Position numbers and translations under genes: made by a program. Below, piece by piece: positions 9,121 through 18,776 of a stretch of DNA of 64,000 nt. Numbering within the stretch: the stretch's first letter is position 1; each line of letters begins with the position of its first letter. Source of the stretch: Arthrobacter sp. DWC3 (lineage in GTDB: Bacteria; Actinomycetota; Actinomycetes; Actinomycetales; Micrococcaceae); NCBI RefSeq assembly GCF_002929375.1, contig NZ_PJIP01000012.1, positions 1-64,000 on the forward strand, written 5' to 3'. The notes under the pieces are model-generated. The model made no database searches and was not told the DNA's origin. It was given only the letters and a program-made list of their open reading frames with translations.

Positions 9121-9190
9121 GCAGCGGCCTTGCAGTCGACCGCAGCCGCCCGCACCGCTCAGCAGCGGCCGTGCAGTCGACCGCAGCGGC
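9121..9190. repeat. 29-bp direct repeat pair between convergent genes
   Basis: Positions 9121-9149 and 9162-9190 are 27/29 identical (GCAGCGGCC, then TGCAGTCGACCGCAG), with 12 bp between the copies. They lie between the convergent fdhD and ABC ATPase genes. No terminator-like stem is evident; function unknown. Confidence 0.7.
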
Positions 9191-9219
9191 ATGCATCCGC
9201 CCGTGGCCGGCCCAGGGAC

Positions 9220-9984
9220 CTAGAACGGGTGGAGCAGGCGCTGGACGAACCGGCGCGTCCGCTCCTCGCGCGGATCGCGCAGCACCTGGTCGGGATGGCC
9301 GTGCTCCACGACCACCCCGCCGTCCATGAAGACCACCTCGTCGGCGACCTCACGCGCGAAGGCCAGCTCGTGCGTCACGATCACCATGGTCCACTGCTCC
9401 TCGGCGAGCTCCTTGATGACGGTGAGCACCTCGCCCACGAGTTCCGGGTCGAGGGCCGACGTCGGTTCGTCGAAGAGCAGCAGGTCCGGCTGCAGGGCGA
9501 GCGCCCGGACGATGCCGACGCGCTGCTGCTGGCCGCCCGAGAGGTTGAAGGGGTAGTCGTCCCGCTTCCCGGCGAGCCCCACCCGCCCGAGGAGCCGCTC
9601 GGCGTCCGCCACGGCGTCCTTCCGGGGCCGCTTCTGCACCCGGACCGGGCCCTCGATGATGTTCTCCAGGACCGTCATGTGCGGGAAGAGGTTGTAGCCC
9701 TGGAAGACCATCGCGCTGCGGTCGCGGAGGGACAGCGCCTCCTTCTTCGAGACCTTCCCGCCGAACTCCACGCTGGGTCCGCCCCGGAACGCGACCGTCC
9801 CGCCGTCGGGCGTCTCGAGGCCGTTGAGGCACCGGAGCACGGTGGTCTTGCCGGAACCGGACGGGCCCACGAGTGCGACCACCCGACCGGCGTCGATGCG
9901 CAGGTCGATGGACTTCAGCACCTCGGTGTCGCCGAACGACTTCCGCAGGCCGGTGGCGGTCAGGAGCGGATCAGTGGGCGACAT
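9220..9984 (-). CDS. Polar amino-acid ABC importer, ATP-binding subunit
   Basis: 254 residues of GlnQ/HisP type. Walker A is GPSGSGKT, the Q-loop lies in MVFQGYNLFPHMT, the signature is LSGGQQQR, Walker B is LLLFDEPTSALDPE, and the switch histidine is in IVTHELAFAREV. It energises uptake of a polar amino acid at the inner face of the membrane. Its start overlaps the permease stop by 14 bp, and the order on the minus strand is binding protein, permease, ATPase. Substrate cannot be read from sequence. Confidence 0.93.
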   Translation of the reverse strand: MSPTDPLLTATGLRKSFGDTEVLKSIDLRIDAGRVVALVGPSGSGKTTVLRCLNGLETPDGGTVAFRGGPSVEFGGKVSKKEALSLRDRSAMVFQGYNLFPHMTVLENIIEGPVRVQKRPRKDAVADAERLLGRVGLAGKRDDYPFNLSGGQQQRVGIVRALALQPDLLLFDEPTSALDPELVGEVLTVIKELAEEQWTMVIVTHELAFAREVADEVVFMDGGVVVEHGHPDQVLRDPREERTRRFVQRLLHPF

Positions 9985-10630
9985 AGCGGCCCAACCTCTT
10001 CTCGAGTGCGGACTGGCCGCTGGACAGGACGAGGCAGAACACCCAGTAGATGGCTGCGGCCTCGAGGTAGAGCAGCATGAACTGCTGCGAGAACGCCGCG
10101 ATCTGCTGGGCCTCGCGGAACAGCTCCGTCACGAGGATCAGCGAGGCCAGCGACGTGTCCTTGACGAGGCTGATGAACGTGTTGGACAGCGGCGGGACCG
10201 ACACACGGGCCGCCTGCGGCAGGATGACGCGGCGCAGGGTGAGGGCGCGGGACATGCCGATGGTGTGGCCCGCCTCCCACTGGCCCTTGGGGACGGACAG
10301 GATGGCGGCGCGCAGGATCTCGGCCGCGTAGCCGGCGACATTGAGGGAGAACGCGATGATCGCGCTCGGCCACGGGTCGATGGTCAGCCCGATCGAGGGC
10401 AGCCCGTAGAAGATCACGAACAGCTGTACCAGGAGCGGGGTGCCGCGGATGACCGAGACGTAGAACCGCGCGATCCCCGAGAGGACCGGCTGGCCGCTGA
10501 TCCGCATGAGGGCGACGACGAGCGCCAGCGCCAGGCCGATCGCGAACGAGGCGATCGACAGGGGGATGGTCCCCGTCAGGCCGCCGGAGAGCATGGGCCA
10601 GAACGAGGTGCGCAGCAGTTCCCAGTCCAT
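9971..10630 (-). CDS. Polar amino-acid ABC importer, permease subunit
   Basis: 219 residues with about five membrane segments, starting MDWELLRTSFWPML. The block from RGTPLLVQLFVIFYGLP through the EAA-like loop (AEILRAAILSVPKGQWEAG) is the signature of the HisM/GlnP permease family, where the loop contacts the ATPase. It follows the binding-protein gene by 43 bp and overlaps the ATPase gene. One permease gene suggests a homodimer. Confidence 0.93.
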   Translation of the reverse strand: MDWELLRTSFWPMLSGGLTGTIPLSIASFAIGLALALVVALMRISGQPVLSGIARFYVSVIRGTPLLVQLFVIFYGLPSIGLTIDPWPSAIIAFSLNVAGYAAEILRAAILSVPKGQWEAGHTIGMSRALTLRRVILPQAARVSVPPLSNTFISLVKDTSLASLILVTELFREAQQIAAFSQQFMLLYLEAAAIYWVFCLVLSSGQSALEKRLGRYVAH

Positions 10631-10673
10631 CAGTCACGCCCTCCGCGGCTCGTCGGGCACCTCCGGGACGGTG

Positions 10674-11489
10674 TCACTCGGTGACGTCGGAGCCGAAGTA
10701 CTTCTCCGAGATCTCGGCGAGCGTGCCGTCGGCACGCAGCTCGTCGAGGGCCGTGTTGATGGCGTCCACGAGCTCGGTGCTGCCCTTGCGGACCGCGACG
10801 GCGCTCTGCGACGACTCCTCGGTGGTGGCCGCGATCTTGATGCCCTCGTTGTTGTTGTTCTTCTGGTAGTCGAGGTAGGTGAGCTCGTCGTTGATGGTCG
10901 CGTCCACGCGGCCCTGCTCGAGGAGCGTGACGGACTGCGCCCAGCCCTCGACCGGCTCCACGTTCGCGCCGCTCTCCGTGGCGAGCTCGTACCAGTTGCT
11001 GGTGAGGGACTGCGCCGTGGTCTTGCCGGCGAGGTCCTCGAAGGAGGTGATGTCCGTGTTGTCCGCCGTCGTGACGATCACGCCCGAGCTGACGGTGTAC
11101 GGCTCGGAGAAGTCGTAGGTGGCCTTGCGCTCGTCGGTGATGGAGACCTGGTTGGCGATCACGTCGAACCGGCCGGCTTCGAGGCCCGCGAAGATCGCGT
11201 CCCACTGCGTCTCCTCGAACTCGGCCTCGACGCCCATCTTCTCCGCGACCGCGGTGATGACCTCGACGTCGTACCCGGTGAGCTCGCCGCTGCCGCCCTC
11301 GTGGAAGCTGAAGGGCTGGTAGGTGCCCTCGGTGCCGACGGTCAGGACACCGGCGTCCTGGATCTCCTGCAGCGACGACGCCGCCGGGGACTCCGTCGAT
11401 CCGCCCTCCGCAGGGGTCGACGACGAGCAACCGGCAAGCGCGAGGGTGAGGGCTGCGGCGGTTCCGAGGACGGACAGGCGATACTTCAT
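10674..11489 (-). CDS. Amino-acid ABC importer, substrate-binding lipoprotein
   Basis: 271 residues from ATG 11489 with AAGGAAG upstream. A reading frame extends further up, but the signal sequence starts here. Signal peptide with lipobox LALAGC puts the lipidated cysteine at about residue 20. A Ser/Thr/Glu linker follows, then a type II periplasmic-binding fold beginning GVLTVGTEGTYQPFSF. The GYDVEVITAVAEKMG and FDVIANQVSIT blocks are typical of family 3 solute-binding proteins. It is the first gene of the importer operon, with a 220-bp leader or promoter region shared with the divergent ABC exporter. Confidence 0.93.
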   Translation of the reverse strand: MKYRLSVLGTAAALTLALAGCSSSTPAEGGSTESPAASSLQEIQDAGVLTVGTEGTYQPFSFHEGGSGELTGYDVEVITAVAEKMGVEAEFEETQWDAIFAGLEAGRFDVIANQVSITDERKATYDFSEPYTVSSGVIVTTADNTDITSFEDLAGKTTAQSLTSNWYELATESGANVEPVEGWAQSVTLLEQGRVDATINDELTYLDYQKNNNNEGIKIAATTEESSQSAVAVRKGSTELVDAINTALDELRADGTLAEISEKYFGSDVTE

Positions 11490-11709
11490 GGGGGCTTCCT
11501 TCGGTTGCATGGGGGCGGACACGGCAGGCGGGGAAATAGAAGACGCCGGGAACGGCTTGAACCCTACGTACCTCCGCCCCGGCCGGGACCGGAGTCGAAC
11601 ACTACTGAAGTCAACACCGGGGCATCCACTTATTGTTCCGAAGTGTTGCGTCACGGGTCCAGACACCGGCCACCCCACGGTGGGACTGGCATCCCTGGAA
11701 GGAATCGCA

Positions 11710-13617
11710 ATGAGCATGGAAGGCGCGGCCTGGAGCTCGCTGTACAGGATCTCGACCGCGAAGGACGCGAAGCACGGGTTCTCCCGGGAGTCCGTCCGCC
11801 GGATCCTGACGTTCGCCGTACCCTACCGGTCGAAGCTCGTGCTGTTCATCCTGCTGTCCGTGGCGGGCGCGTTCCTCGCGGTCGCGACGCCGGTGCTCGC
11901 CGGCCAGGTGGTCGATGTCATCGTCGCGAACGGCGAGACGCGCACGGTCATCCGGCTCGCCGTCGTCATCGCGCTCGTGGCGGTCGCGGACGCCGCGGTG
12001 TCCCTCGTGACGCGCTGGTACTCGGCGCGCATCGGCGAGGGCGTCATCCTGGACCTCCGCACCGCGGTCTTCGACCACGTGCAGAAGATGCCGATCGCCT
12101 TCTTCACCCGCACCCGCACGGGCGCCCTGGTGAGCCGCCTCAACAACGACGTCATCGGCGCGCAGCAGGCCTTCAGCGGCACGCTCTCCGGCGTGGTCAC
12201 CAACCTCGTGGCCCTGATCCTGACGCTCGCGGTCATGCTGAGCACGTCATGGCTGGTCACGGTGCTCGCCGTCGTCATGCTGCCCGTCTTCCTCGTGCCC
12301 GCCCGCCGCATGGGCAGCCGGCTGGCCGCCCTGCGCCGCGAGGCGGCTGACCACAACTCGGCCATGAGCACGCAGATGACCGAGCGCTTCTCCGCCCCCG
12401 GGGCCACCCTGGTGAAGCTCTTCGGCCGGCCCGACGAGGAGTCCGAGGAGTTCCGGGTCCGCGCCGCGCGCGTCCGGGACATCGGGGTGCGGACCGCGAT
12501 GCTGCAGTTCGTGTTCTTCACGGCCCTCATGCTCGTCTCCGCGCTGGCCCTGGCCCTGGTCTACGGGCTCGGCGGCTTCCTGGCTCTCGCGGGCCAGCTC
12601 GACACGGGTGAGGTGGTCACCCTCGCCCTCCTGCTCACGCGGCTCTACGCGCCACTGACGAGCCTCGCGAACGCGCGGGTGGAGATCATGAGCGCCATCG
12701 TCAGCTTCGAGCGCGTCTTCGAGGTGCTCGACCTCCAGCCCCTCATCCAGGAGAAGCCCGACGCCGGCACCGTGCCCGCGGGTCCCGTGGCGGTGGAGTT
12801 CGACGACGTCCGGTTCGCCTACCCGTCGGCGGACAAGGTCTCCCTCGCCTCCCTCGAGGAGGTCTCCACGCTCGACACGCGCGGCGGCGAGGAGGTGCTG
12901 CACGGGGTGTCCTTCCGGATCGAGGCCGGGCAGACGGTCGCCCTCGTGGGCACCTCGGGTGCCGGCAAGTCGACGATCGCGCAGCTCCTGGCACGCCTGT
13001 ACGACGTCGACAGCGGTGCGGTGCGGCTGTCCGGGACCGACGTGCGGGACGTGACCTTCGCATCGATGCGGGAGACCCTCGGCATGGTGACGCAGGACGG
13101 ACACCTGTTCCATGAGACCATCCTCGCCAACCTCCGGCTCGCTCGGCCCGGGGCCACCGAGGACGAGGTGTGGGACGCCGTCCGGCGCGCACGGCTCGAA
13201 CCGCTCATCCGGTCGCTGCCCGACCAGCTCGACACGATGGTCGGCGAGCGCGGCTACCGGCTCTCCGGCGGTGAGCGCCAGCGCATGACCATCGCGCGGC
13301 TCCTGCTCGCGCACCCGCGCGTCGTCATCCTCGACGAGGCGACGGCGGCGCTGGACTCGACGTCGGAGGCGGCCGTGCAGGCAGCGCTCAGCGAGGCGCT
13401 CCAGGGCCGGACCGCCATGGTGATCGCCCACCGCCTGTCCACCATCCGCAGTGCCGACATGATCCTCGTGGTCGAGGACGGCCGGATCGTGGAACGCGGC
13501 TCGCACGACGAGCTGCTGGACCTCGGGGGCCGGTACGAGGAACTGCACCGCACGCAGTTCGCGGTGCAGAAGAACGTGGCGGTGGACGAGGAGCCCGAAG
13601 CTCTCAGCGGCGTCTAG
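11710..13617 (+). CDS. ABC exporter, fused membrane and ATPase domains
   Basis: 635 residues; ATG 11710 has GGAAGG upstream. The membrane domain (about 40-335, six segments) is followed by an ATPase domain. Walker A GTSGAGKST is near residue 414, the signature is LSGGERQRM, Walker B is RVVILDEATAALD, and the H-loop is IAHRLSTI. This is a half-size type IV exporter of the lipid/multidrug kind that works as a dimer. A short insert rich in S, L, E, T and D separates the A-loop from Walker A. Substrate unknown. It converges on the NUDIX gene, sharing stop-codon bases. Confidence 0.93.
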   Translation: MSMEGAAWSSLYRISTAKDAKHGFSRESVRRILTFAVPYRSKLVLFILLSVAGAFLAVATPVLAGQVVDVIVANGETRTVIRLAVVIALVAVADAAVSLVTRWYSARIGEGVILDLRTAVFDHVQKMPIAFFTRTRTGALVSRLNNDVIGAQQAFSGTLSGVVTNLVALILTLAVMLSTSWLVTVLAVVMLPVFLVPARRMGSRLAALRREAADHNSAMSTQMTERFSAPGATLVKLFGRPDEESEEFRVRAARVRDIGVRTAMLQFVFFTALMLVSALALALVYGLGGFLALAGQLDTGEVVTLALLLTRLYAPLTSLANARVEIMSAIVSFERVFEVLDLQPLIQEKPDAGTVPAGPVAVEFDDVRFAYPSADKVSLASLEEVSTLDTRGGEEVLHGVSFRIEAGQTVALVGTSGAGKSTIAQLLARLYDVDSGAVRLSGTDVRDVTFASMRETLGMVTQDGHLFHETILANLRLARPGATEDEVWDAVRRARLEPLIRSLPDQLDTMVGERGYRLSGGERQRMTIARLLLAHPRVVILDEATAALDSTSEAAVQAALSEALQGRTAMVIAHRLSTIRSADMILVVEDGRIVERGSHDELLDLGGRYEELHRTQFAVQKNVAVDEEPEALSGV

Positions 13618-14027
13618 GGCTCACGTCCCTTCGCGAGCAGGCGGGGGACCACGAAGTCGGTCAGCAGGGGAGCGAGGTCCCGGCGTCCCGCTGCGTCCCC
13701 GAGATCGAGCCATGCCAGCTCCTCGATCTCCGCGGCCGGGACCGGCTCGCCGGTCAGGGGGCAGAGGAACACGGTGGCGACGAGGAGCGTGTCCGCCTCG
13801 TTGGCCGCCGGTCCTCGCCACGTGCCCAGGAGTGCGAGGTCACCGGGCCGGACGGTGAGGCCAAGTTCCTCGGTCAGCTCACGCGCACCGGTCCCGGCGG
13901 GCGTCTCACCCGGCTCGGGCTTGCCTCCCGGCTGCATGAACATGGTGGTGCCGCGTTTCCTGACGAGCAGGAGGCGCCCGCGGCGATCGAGCAGGCACAG
14001 GGCCGTGACGGTGATGATCGGTGCCAT
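13614..14027 (-). CDS. NUDIX hydrolase
   Basis: 137 residues from ATG 14027 (GGGGGA upstream); ATGs at 14042 and 14063 are alternatives. The complete NUDIX box runs from GGKPEPGE to RELTEELGL, with the metal-binding glutamates in REXXEE. It starts APIITVTALCLLDRRGRLLLV, as in small housecleaning pyrophosphatases that act on oxidised or damaged nucleotides. Substrate not predictable. Downstream it meets the ABC exporter tail-to-tail; upstream is the tRNA-Arg terminator. Confidence 0.9.
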   Translation of the reverse strand: MAPIITVTALCLLDRRGRLLLVRKRGTTMFMQPGGKPEPGETPAGTGARELTEELGLTVRPGDLALLGTWRGPAANEADTLLVATVFLCPLTGEPVPAAEIEELAWLDLGDAAGRRDLAPLLTDFVVPRLLAKGREP

Positions 14028-14064
14028 CGACTCATCCCCCATGGCGTCCAACCTACCCCGCATG

Positions 14065-14110
14065 CGACGAGAGGGAGGATGGGCGTGAACGCCCGTCCTC
14101 CCTCTCGTCG
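14065..14110 (-). terminator. Terminator hairpin after tRNA-Arg
   Basis: A 21-bp stem (14065-14085 with 14090-14110, one G-T wobble) with a TGAA loop lies 11 bp past the 3' end of the tRNA on the minus strand. It is well placed to end the tRNA transcript before the NUDIX gene. Confidence 0.85.
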
Positions 14111-14121
14111 TGAAGCTGTCG

Positions 14122-14195
14122 TGCCCCTGGCCGGAATCGAACCGACGACCTTCCCTTTAGGAGAGGGACGCTCTATCCTACTGAGCTACAGAGGC
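14122..14195 (-). tRNA. tRNA-Arg (anticodon CCU)
   Basis: A full cloverleaf reads on the minus strand. The acceptor GCCTCTG pairs with CAGGGGC, the D stem is GCTC/GAGC, and the anticodon stem TCCCT/AGGGA holds the loop CTCCTAA with anticodon CCT. The T arm is GTCGG/CCGGC with loop TTCGATT, and the discriminator base is A. The CCA end is not encoded. It reads the rare arginine codon AGG. Confidence 0.96.
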
Positions 14196-14231
14196 CGGGA
14201 TGGTGCGGTGCACCGGTGCGGCGGTCCCAGC

Positions 14232-14876
14232 TTACCCGCTCGCTGCCCGGTTTCCCCGACCCGCCGACACCTCGGCCGACGCCCGCAGCCGCGCGGGCAG
14301 GAAGACGGCCGCGGCACCCGCCACCAGGCTCAGCGCGAGCAGCACCCATCGGAGCACCGTCAGCGTCGATGCGAGCATCACGGCGCCGGGATCGGCGGTC
14401 GCCTGTGCCAGCACGGTGTCGATCGCGATGTTCTCCCACAGGTCGACGACGACGAACAGGATCACCGGGGACCAGAGCACCCAGCGCAGCCAGCGGCGCC
14501 CCGTGTTGAGCTGGACCAGCAGGAGCCAGGCGAAGGCGAAGATCAGGGGGAAGAGTGTGCCCGCCGTGCGGTGGAGGTAGCTCAGCTGGCCGCGGGCGTC
14601 GTCGTCCATCTCCCCGTGCAGGCGCTGCACGTACCCGGTGTCGTACCCGCCGATCATCATGTCCGGCATGGCGAGGCCGCCCGAGAGCTGCGTCATCTGG
14701 CCGAGCGTGAGCAGGTGGAAGTACCAGAAGAGGAGCAGGGACGCGATCGCGGCGGGGACGATCACGAGCGTCCCGTTGCCCTGCTTGTTCCGCGCGGGCG
14801 CGGCCGGCAGGGGGGACGGGGCGGCCGTGGCGCCCGTCGCGTGCTTGCGTGCTATCTGAGCCCTTGTCTTTCCCAC
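14232..14876 (-). CDS. Unknown four-helix membrane protein
   Basis: About 214 residues if it starts at the GTG at 14876, the only conventional start near the 5' end. GGAGGA sits almost against that codon, so the start is uncertain. A basic Ala/Pro-rich head (1-33) precedes four hydrophobic segments at about 35-58, 107-124, 131-154 and 175-194. Between helices 1 and 2 is a hydrophilic loop with GGYDTGYVQRLHGEMDDDARGQLSYLHRT. The WENIAIDTVLAQ segment follows helix 3. I do not recognise a named family. It is divergent from pcrA with only 78 bp between starts, and upstream of tRNA-Arg. Confidence 0.75.
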   Translation of the reverse strand: MGKTRAQIARKHATGATAAPSPLPAAPARNKQGNGTLVIVPAAIASLLLFWYFHLLTLGQMTQLSGGLAMPDMMIGGYDTGYVQRLHGEMDDDARGQLSYLHRTAGTLFPLIFAFAWLLLVQLNTGRRWLRWVLWSPVILFVVVDLWENIAIDTVLAQATADPGAVMLASTLTVLRWVLLALSLVAGAAAVFLPARLRASAEVSAGRGNRAASG

Positions 14877-14954
14877 TCCTCCAGTATGGGCGAGGTCCTC
14901 CGACCTGTGCCCGGACGGGCGAGTGTCGGGGGCACGGCCTAGACTTGATGCACC

Positions 14955-17420
14955 ATGGACATGCTCTTCGATCCCTACGTCTCCCCGCCCACGCCCGCCG
15001 AGAAGAAGCGTGCGCGCGAGGCGGCGATGGCAGGGACCGCCGAGCCCGCGGACCCCGCCACCGAGCACGTCCCGTCGCGTGTCGGCGTGGACGAGCACCG
15101 TGCCCGGGAGCTCCTGGTGGGGCTGAACCCCCAGCAGGAGGAGGCGGTCAAGCACGGCGGCTCGCCGCTGCTGATCGTCGCGGGGGCCGGTTCCGGCAAG
15201 ACCCGCGTGCTGAGCCATCGCATCGCGTACCTGCTCGCCACCGGCCGCTCCCACCCGGGGCAGATCCTCGCCATCACGTTCACCAACAAGGCCGCAGCCG
15301 AGATGCGCGAGCGGATCGAGGGCCTGATCGGCGACGTCGCCAAGCGCATGTGGATCTCCACGTTCCACTCCTCCTGCGTGCGGATCCTGCGCCGCGAGGC
15401 CGCGTCCGTGGGCCTCAACTCCAACTTCTCCATCTACGACTCCGCCGACACCCTGCGCCTCATCACGCTCGTGGCCAAGGGCCTGGACCTCGACCCCAAG
15501 AAGTTCGCCCCGAAGGCCATCCAGCACAAGATCTCCGCACTGAAGAACGAGCTGATCGACGAGGAGGCCTTCGCCTCCGGCGTCGATCCCTCGGATCCGT
15601 TCGAGGTGGCCGTCGCGGAGGTCTACTCGGGCTATGCGCAGCGCATGCGCCAGGCCAACGCGATGGACTTCGACGACCTGATCGCACAGACGGTCTTCAT
15701 GTTCCGTGCTTTCCCCGGCGTGGCCGACTACTACCGCCGCAGGTTCCGGCACGTCCTCGTCGACGAGTACCAGGACACCAACCACGCCCAGTACGCCCTG
15801 GTCCGGGAGATCGTCGGCGTGCCTGGCGAGTCCTCCGACGATCCTGCCGAGCTGACCGTCGTGGGCGACTCCGACCAGTCCATCTACGCCTTCCGCGGCG
15901 CCGACGTCCGCAACATCGTGGAGTTCGAGAACGACTACCCGAGCGCCCGCACCATCCTGCTCGAGCAGAACTACCGCTCCACCCAGAACATCCTCAGCGC
16001 CGCCAACGCCGTGATCTCCCGCAACCCGGACCGGCCGGAGAAGCGGTTGTGGACCGCCGAGGGCAGCGGCGAGAAGATCGTCGGGTACGTCGGCGAGAAC
16101 GAGCACGAGGAGGCCCGCTTCATCGCGGAGGAGATCGACCGCCTCCAGGACGAGGACGACATCCGCCCCGGCGACGTCGCCATCTTCTACCGCACCAACG
16201 CGCAGTCACGGTCCATCGAGGAGATCCTGCTGCGCGTCGGCCTGCCCTACAAGGTGGTCGGCGGCACCCGGTTCTACGAGCGCAAGGAGATCAAGGACGC
16301 CCTGGCCTACCTGCGCGTCCTCGTGAACCAGGACGACGTCGTCAACCTCCGCCGCATCCTCAACGAACCCAAGCGCGGCATCGGCGACCGCGCCGAGTAC
16401 GCCATCGCGGCCCTCAGCGAGCGCGAGCGGGTCAGCTTCATGGAGGCCCTCCGCCGCGCGGACCAGGCACCGGGCATGGCCACGCGCTCGGTCAACTCCG
16501 TGGCGGGGTTCGTCAAGCTGATCGACGACCTCGCGGAGGTCGCCGGCGGCTCGGGCGCGTCGGCCGCCCTCGAAGCCGTGCTGGAGCAGACCGGGTACCT
16601 CGAGCAGCTGCGGACCAGCAACGACCCGCAGGACGAGTCCCGTGTGGAGAACCTCGCGGAGCTCGTCGCCGTCGTGCGCGAGTTCGAGCGCGACAACCCC
16701 GAGGGCACGCTGGGGGACTTCCTGGAGCAGGTGTCCCTCGTGGCGGACGCCGACCAGATCCCCGACGCCCCCGACGGCTCCGCCGCCGACGTGCAGCGCG
16801 CGGTCGAGGAGGCGCGGCGGCAGGGCGTGGTCACGCTCATGACCCTCCACACCGCGAAGGGCCTCGAGTTCCCCGTGGTGTTCCTGACCGGCATGGAGCA
16901 GGGCATCTTCCCTCACCAGCGCTCCGCCACCGACCCGAAGGAGCTCGCCGAGGAACGCCGGCTGGCGTACGTGGGCCTCACGCGCGCGCGGCAGCGCCTC
17001 TACGTCACGCGTTCCGAGGTGCGCAGCATGTGGGGCCAGAGCCAGTACAACCCCGAGAGCCAGTTCGTCAGCGAGATCCCCGAGGAGCTCATCCTCTGGA
17101 AGCGCGAGGGCGCCGCCAAGCCCGCCTGGACCACGGGCGGTAGTATCAGCGGCCCCCGGTTCAGCGGCTCGTACTGGGGTGCGAGCGGTGGCGGTTTCGA
17201 CGGCGGCCTCGCGGCATCGTCGAAGGCGGTGGGGCGCGTGCAGCCCCAGAAGGAAGTGGTGTCGGTCGCGCCCGGTGACAAGGTCAATCACGCGAGCTTC
17301 GGCAACGGCACGGTGCTGTCCGTCGAGGGCGCCGGTGACAAGACCGTCGCCAAGGTCCGGTTCGACGTCGGGGAGAAGCGGCTGCTGCTGCGCTACGCGC
17401 CGCTCACCAAGGTGGCCTGA
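14955..17420 (+). CDS. pcrA: UvrD/PcrA-type ATP-dependent DNA helicase
   Basis: 821 residues. Superfamily 1 helicase motifs occur in order: Q motif LNPQQEEAV, Walker A GAGSGKT, TFTNKAAAEMRER, motif II VDEYQDTN, motif III GDSDQSIYAFRGAD, motif IV QNYRSTQNIL, motif V TLHTAKGLEFPVV and motif VI YVGLTRARQRLYV. It has an N-terminal extension of about 55 residues. The C-terminal tail has a glycine-rich linker and a Tudor-like end (VNHASFGNGTVLSVEG) as in PcrA, which binds RNA polymerase there. It unwinds DNA in repair and in clearing replication conflicts. A run of 177 bp separates it from sucC. Confidence 0.96.
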   Translation: MDMLFDPYVSPPTPAEKKRAREAAMAGTAEPADPATEHVPSRVGVDEHRARELLVGLNPQQEEAVKHGGSPLLIVAGAGSGKTRVLSHRIAYLLATGRSHPGQILAITFTNKAAAEMRERIEGLIGDVAKRMWISTFHSSCVRILRREAASVGLNSNFSIYDSADTLRLITLVAKGLDLDPKKFAPKAIQHKISALKNELIDEEAFASGVDPSDPFEVAVAEVYSGYAQRMRQANAMDFDDLIAQTVFMFRAFPGVADYYRRRFRHVLVDEYQDTNHAQYALVREIVGVPGESSDDPAELTVVGDSDQSIYAFRGADVRNIVEFENDYPSARTILLEQNYRSTQNILSAANAVISRNPDRPEKRLWTAEGSGEKIVGYVGENEHEEARFIAEEIDRLQDEDDIRPGDVAIFYRTNAQSRSIEEILLRVGLPYKVVGGTRFYERKEIKDALAYLRVLVNQDDVVNLRRILNEPKRGIGDRAEYAIAALSERERVSFMEALRRADQAPGMATRSVNSVAGFVKLIDDLAEVAGGSGASAALEAVLEQTGYLEQLRTSNDPQDESRVENLAELVAVVREFERDNPEGTLGDFLEQVSLVADADQIPDAPDGSAADVQRAVEEARRQGVVTLMTLHTAKGLEFPVVFLTGMEQGIFPHQRSATDPKELAEERRLAYVGLTRARQRLYVTRSEVRSMWGQSQYNPESQFVSEIPEELILWKREGAAKPAWTTGGSISGPRFSGSYWGASGGGFDGGLAASSKAVGRVQPQKEVVSVAPGDKVNHASFGNGTVLSVEGAGDKTVAKVRFDVGEKRLLLRYAPLTKVA

Positions 17421-17597
17421 GCCTTCGGGACTGCCACGGGAACCGGCTGAAGAACCGCAACGAACGGCGGGCCGATTTCTACCGGAGATAGAACTGTGGC
17501 CTTACTCACTAAACCGTTACTCTGGGGAGGGCCTCGGGCCCGAGAGGCTACAGTTCCCTCTTGTACACCGGCTTCGACGTAGAAGGACTTCAACTCA

Positions 17598-18764
17598 GTG
17601 GACCTGTTCGAATACCAGGCGCGCGATCTTTTCGAGGCACACGGGGTTCCCGTGCTCGCCGGCATCGTGGCGCACACACCCGAAGAAGCTAGAGCAGCGG
17701 CCGAGACGATCGGCGGCGTCGTGGTCGTCAAGGCCCAGGTCAAGGTAGGCGGCCGCGGCAAGGCCGGCGGCGTCAAGGTGGCCAAGACCCCCGACGAGGC
17801 CTTCTCCTACGCCTCGGACATCCTCGGGATGGACATCAAGGGACACACGGTCCACACGGTGATGATCGCGCAGGGCGCCGACATCGCCGAGGAGTACTAC
17901 TTCTCCGTGCTGCTCGACCGGTCCAACCGCAACTACCTGGCCATGTGCTCGGTGGAGGGCGGCATGGAGATCGAGCAGCTCGCCGTGGAACGCCCCGAGG
18001 CGCTGGCACGCATCAGCGTGGACCCGGGCACCGGGATCGACCAGGCCAAGGCCGAGGAGATCGTCGACGCCGCAGGCTTCGCCCCCGAACTCCGCGACGG
18101 CGTCGTGAACACCATCCTGAAGCTGTGGGACGTCTTCGTGAAGGAGGACGCCACGCTCGTGGAGGTCAACCCGCTCGTGAAGACCGGCAGCGGCGACATC
18201 CTCGCCCTGGACGGCAAGGTCACCATCGACGAGAACGCCGGGTTCCGCCACGCGGACCACGCCGCGCTCGAGGACAAGGACGCCGCCGACCCGCTCGAGG
18301 CCAAGGCCAAGGAGCACGACCTCAACTACGTCAAGCTCGACGGCGAGGTCGGCATCATCGGCAACGGCGCCGGACTCGTGATGTCCACCCTCGACGTGGT
18401 CGCCTACGCCGGCGAGGCCCACGGCAACGTGAAGCCCGCCAACTTCCTCGACATCGGTGGTGGAGCGTCCGCGGAGATCATGGCTGCCGGCCTCGACGTC
18501 ATCCTCGGTGACAGCCAGGTCAAGAGCGTCTTCGTGAACGTCTTCGGCGGCATCACCGCGTGCGACGCCGTCGCCAACGGCATCGTCAAGGCCCTCGAGA
18601 TCCTCGGTGACGAGGCCAACAAGCCCCTCGTGGTGCGCCTGGACGGCAACAACGTCGAAGAGGGCCGCCGCATCCTCGCCGAGGCGAACCACCCGCTGGT
18701 CACCATCGCCGACACCATGGACGAAGGCGCCGACAAGGCCGCCGCGCTGGCCTACGGAAAGTAA
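17598..18764 (+). CDS. sucC: Succinate-CoA ligase (ADP-forming), beta subunit
   Basis: 388 residues from a GTG start (AAGGA upstream), beginning with [18 protein letters not shown]. An ATP-grasp domain (1-230) has [17 protein letters not shown] for nucleotide binding. The C-terminal ligase domain carries [19 protein letters not shown] and [10 protein letters not shown]. With SucD it couples succinyl-CoA breakdown to nucleoside triphosphate formation in the TCA cycle. sucD follows 12 bp later. Confidence 0.97.
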   Translation: MDLFEYQARDLFEAHGVPVLAGIVAHTPEEARAAAETIGGVVVVKAQVKVGGRGKAGGVKVAKTPDEAFSYASDILGMDIKGHTVHTVMIAQGADIAEEYYFSVLLDRSNRNYLAMCSVEGGMEIEQLAVERPEALARISVDPGTGIDQAKAEEIVDAAGFAPELRDGVVNTILKLWDVFVKEDATLVEVNPLVKTGSGDILALDGKVTIDENAGFRHADHAALEDKDAADPLEAKAKEHDLNYVKLDGEVGIIGNGAGLVMSTLDVVAYAGEAHGNVKPANFLDIGGGASAEIMAAGLDVILGDSQVKSVFVNVFGGITACDAVANGIVKALEILGDEANKPLVVRLDGNNVEEGRRILAEANHPLVTIADTMDEGADKAAALAYGK

Positions 18765-18776
18765 GGGAACACCCGC

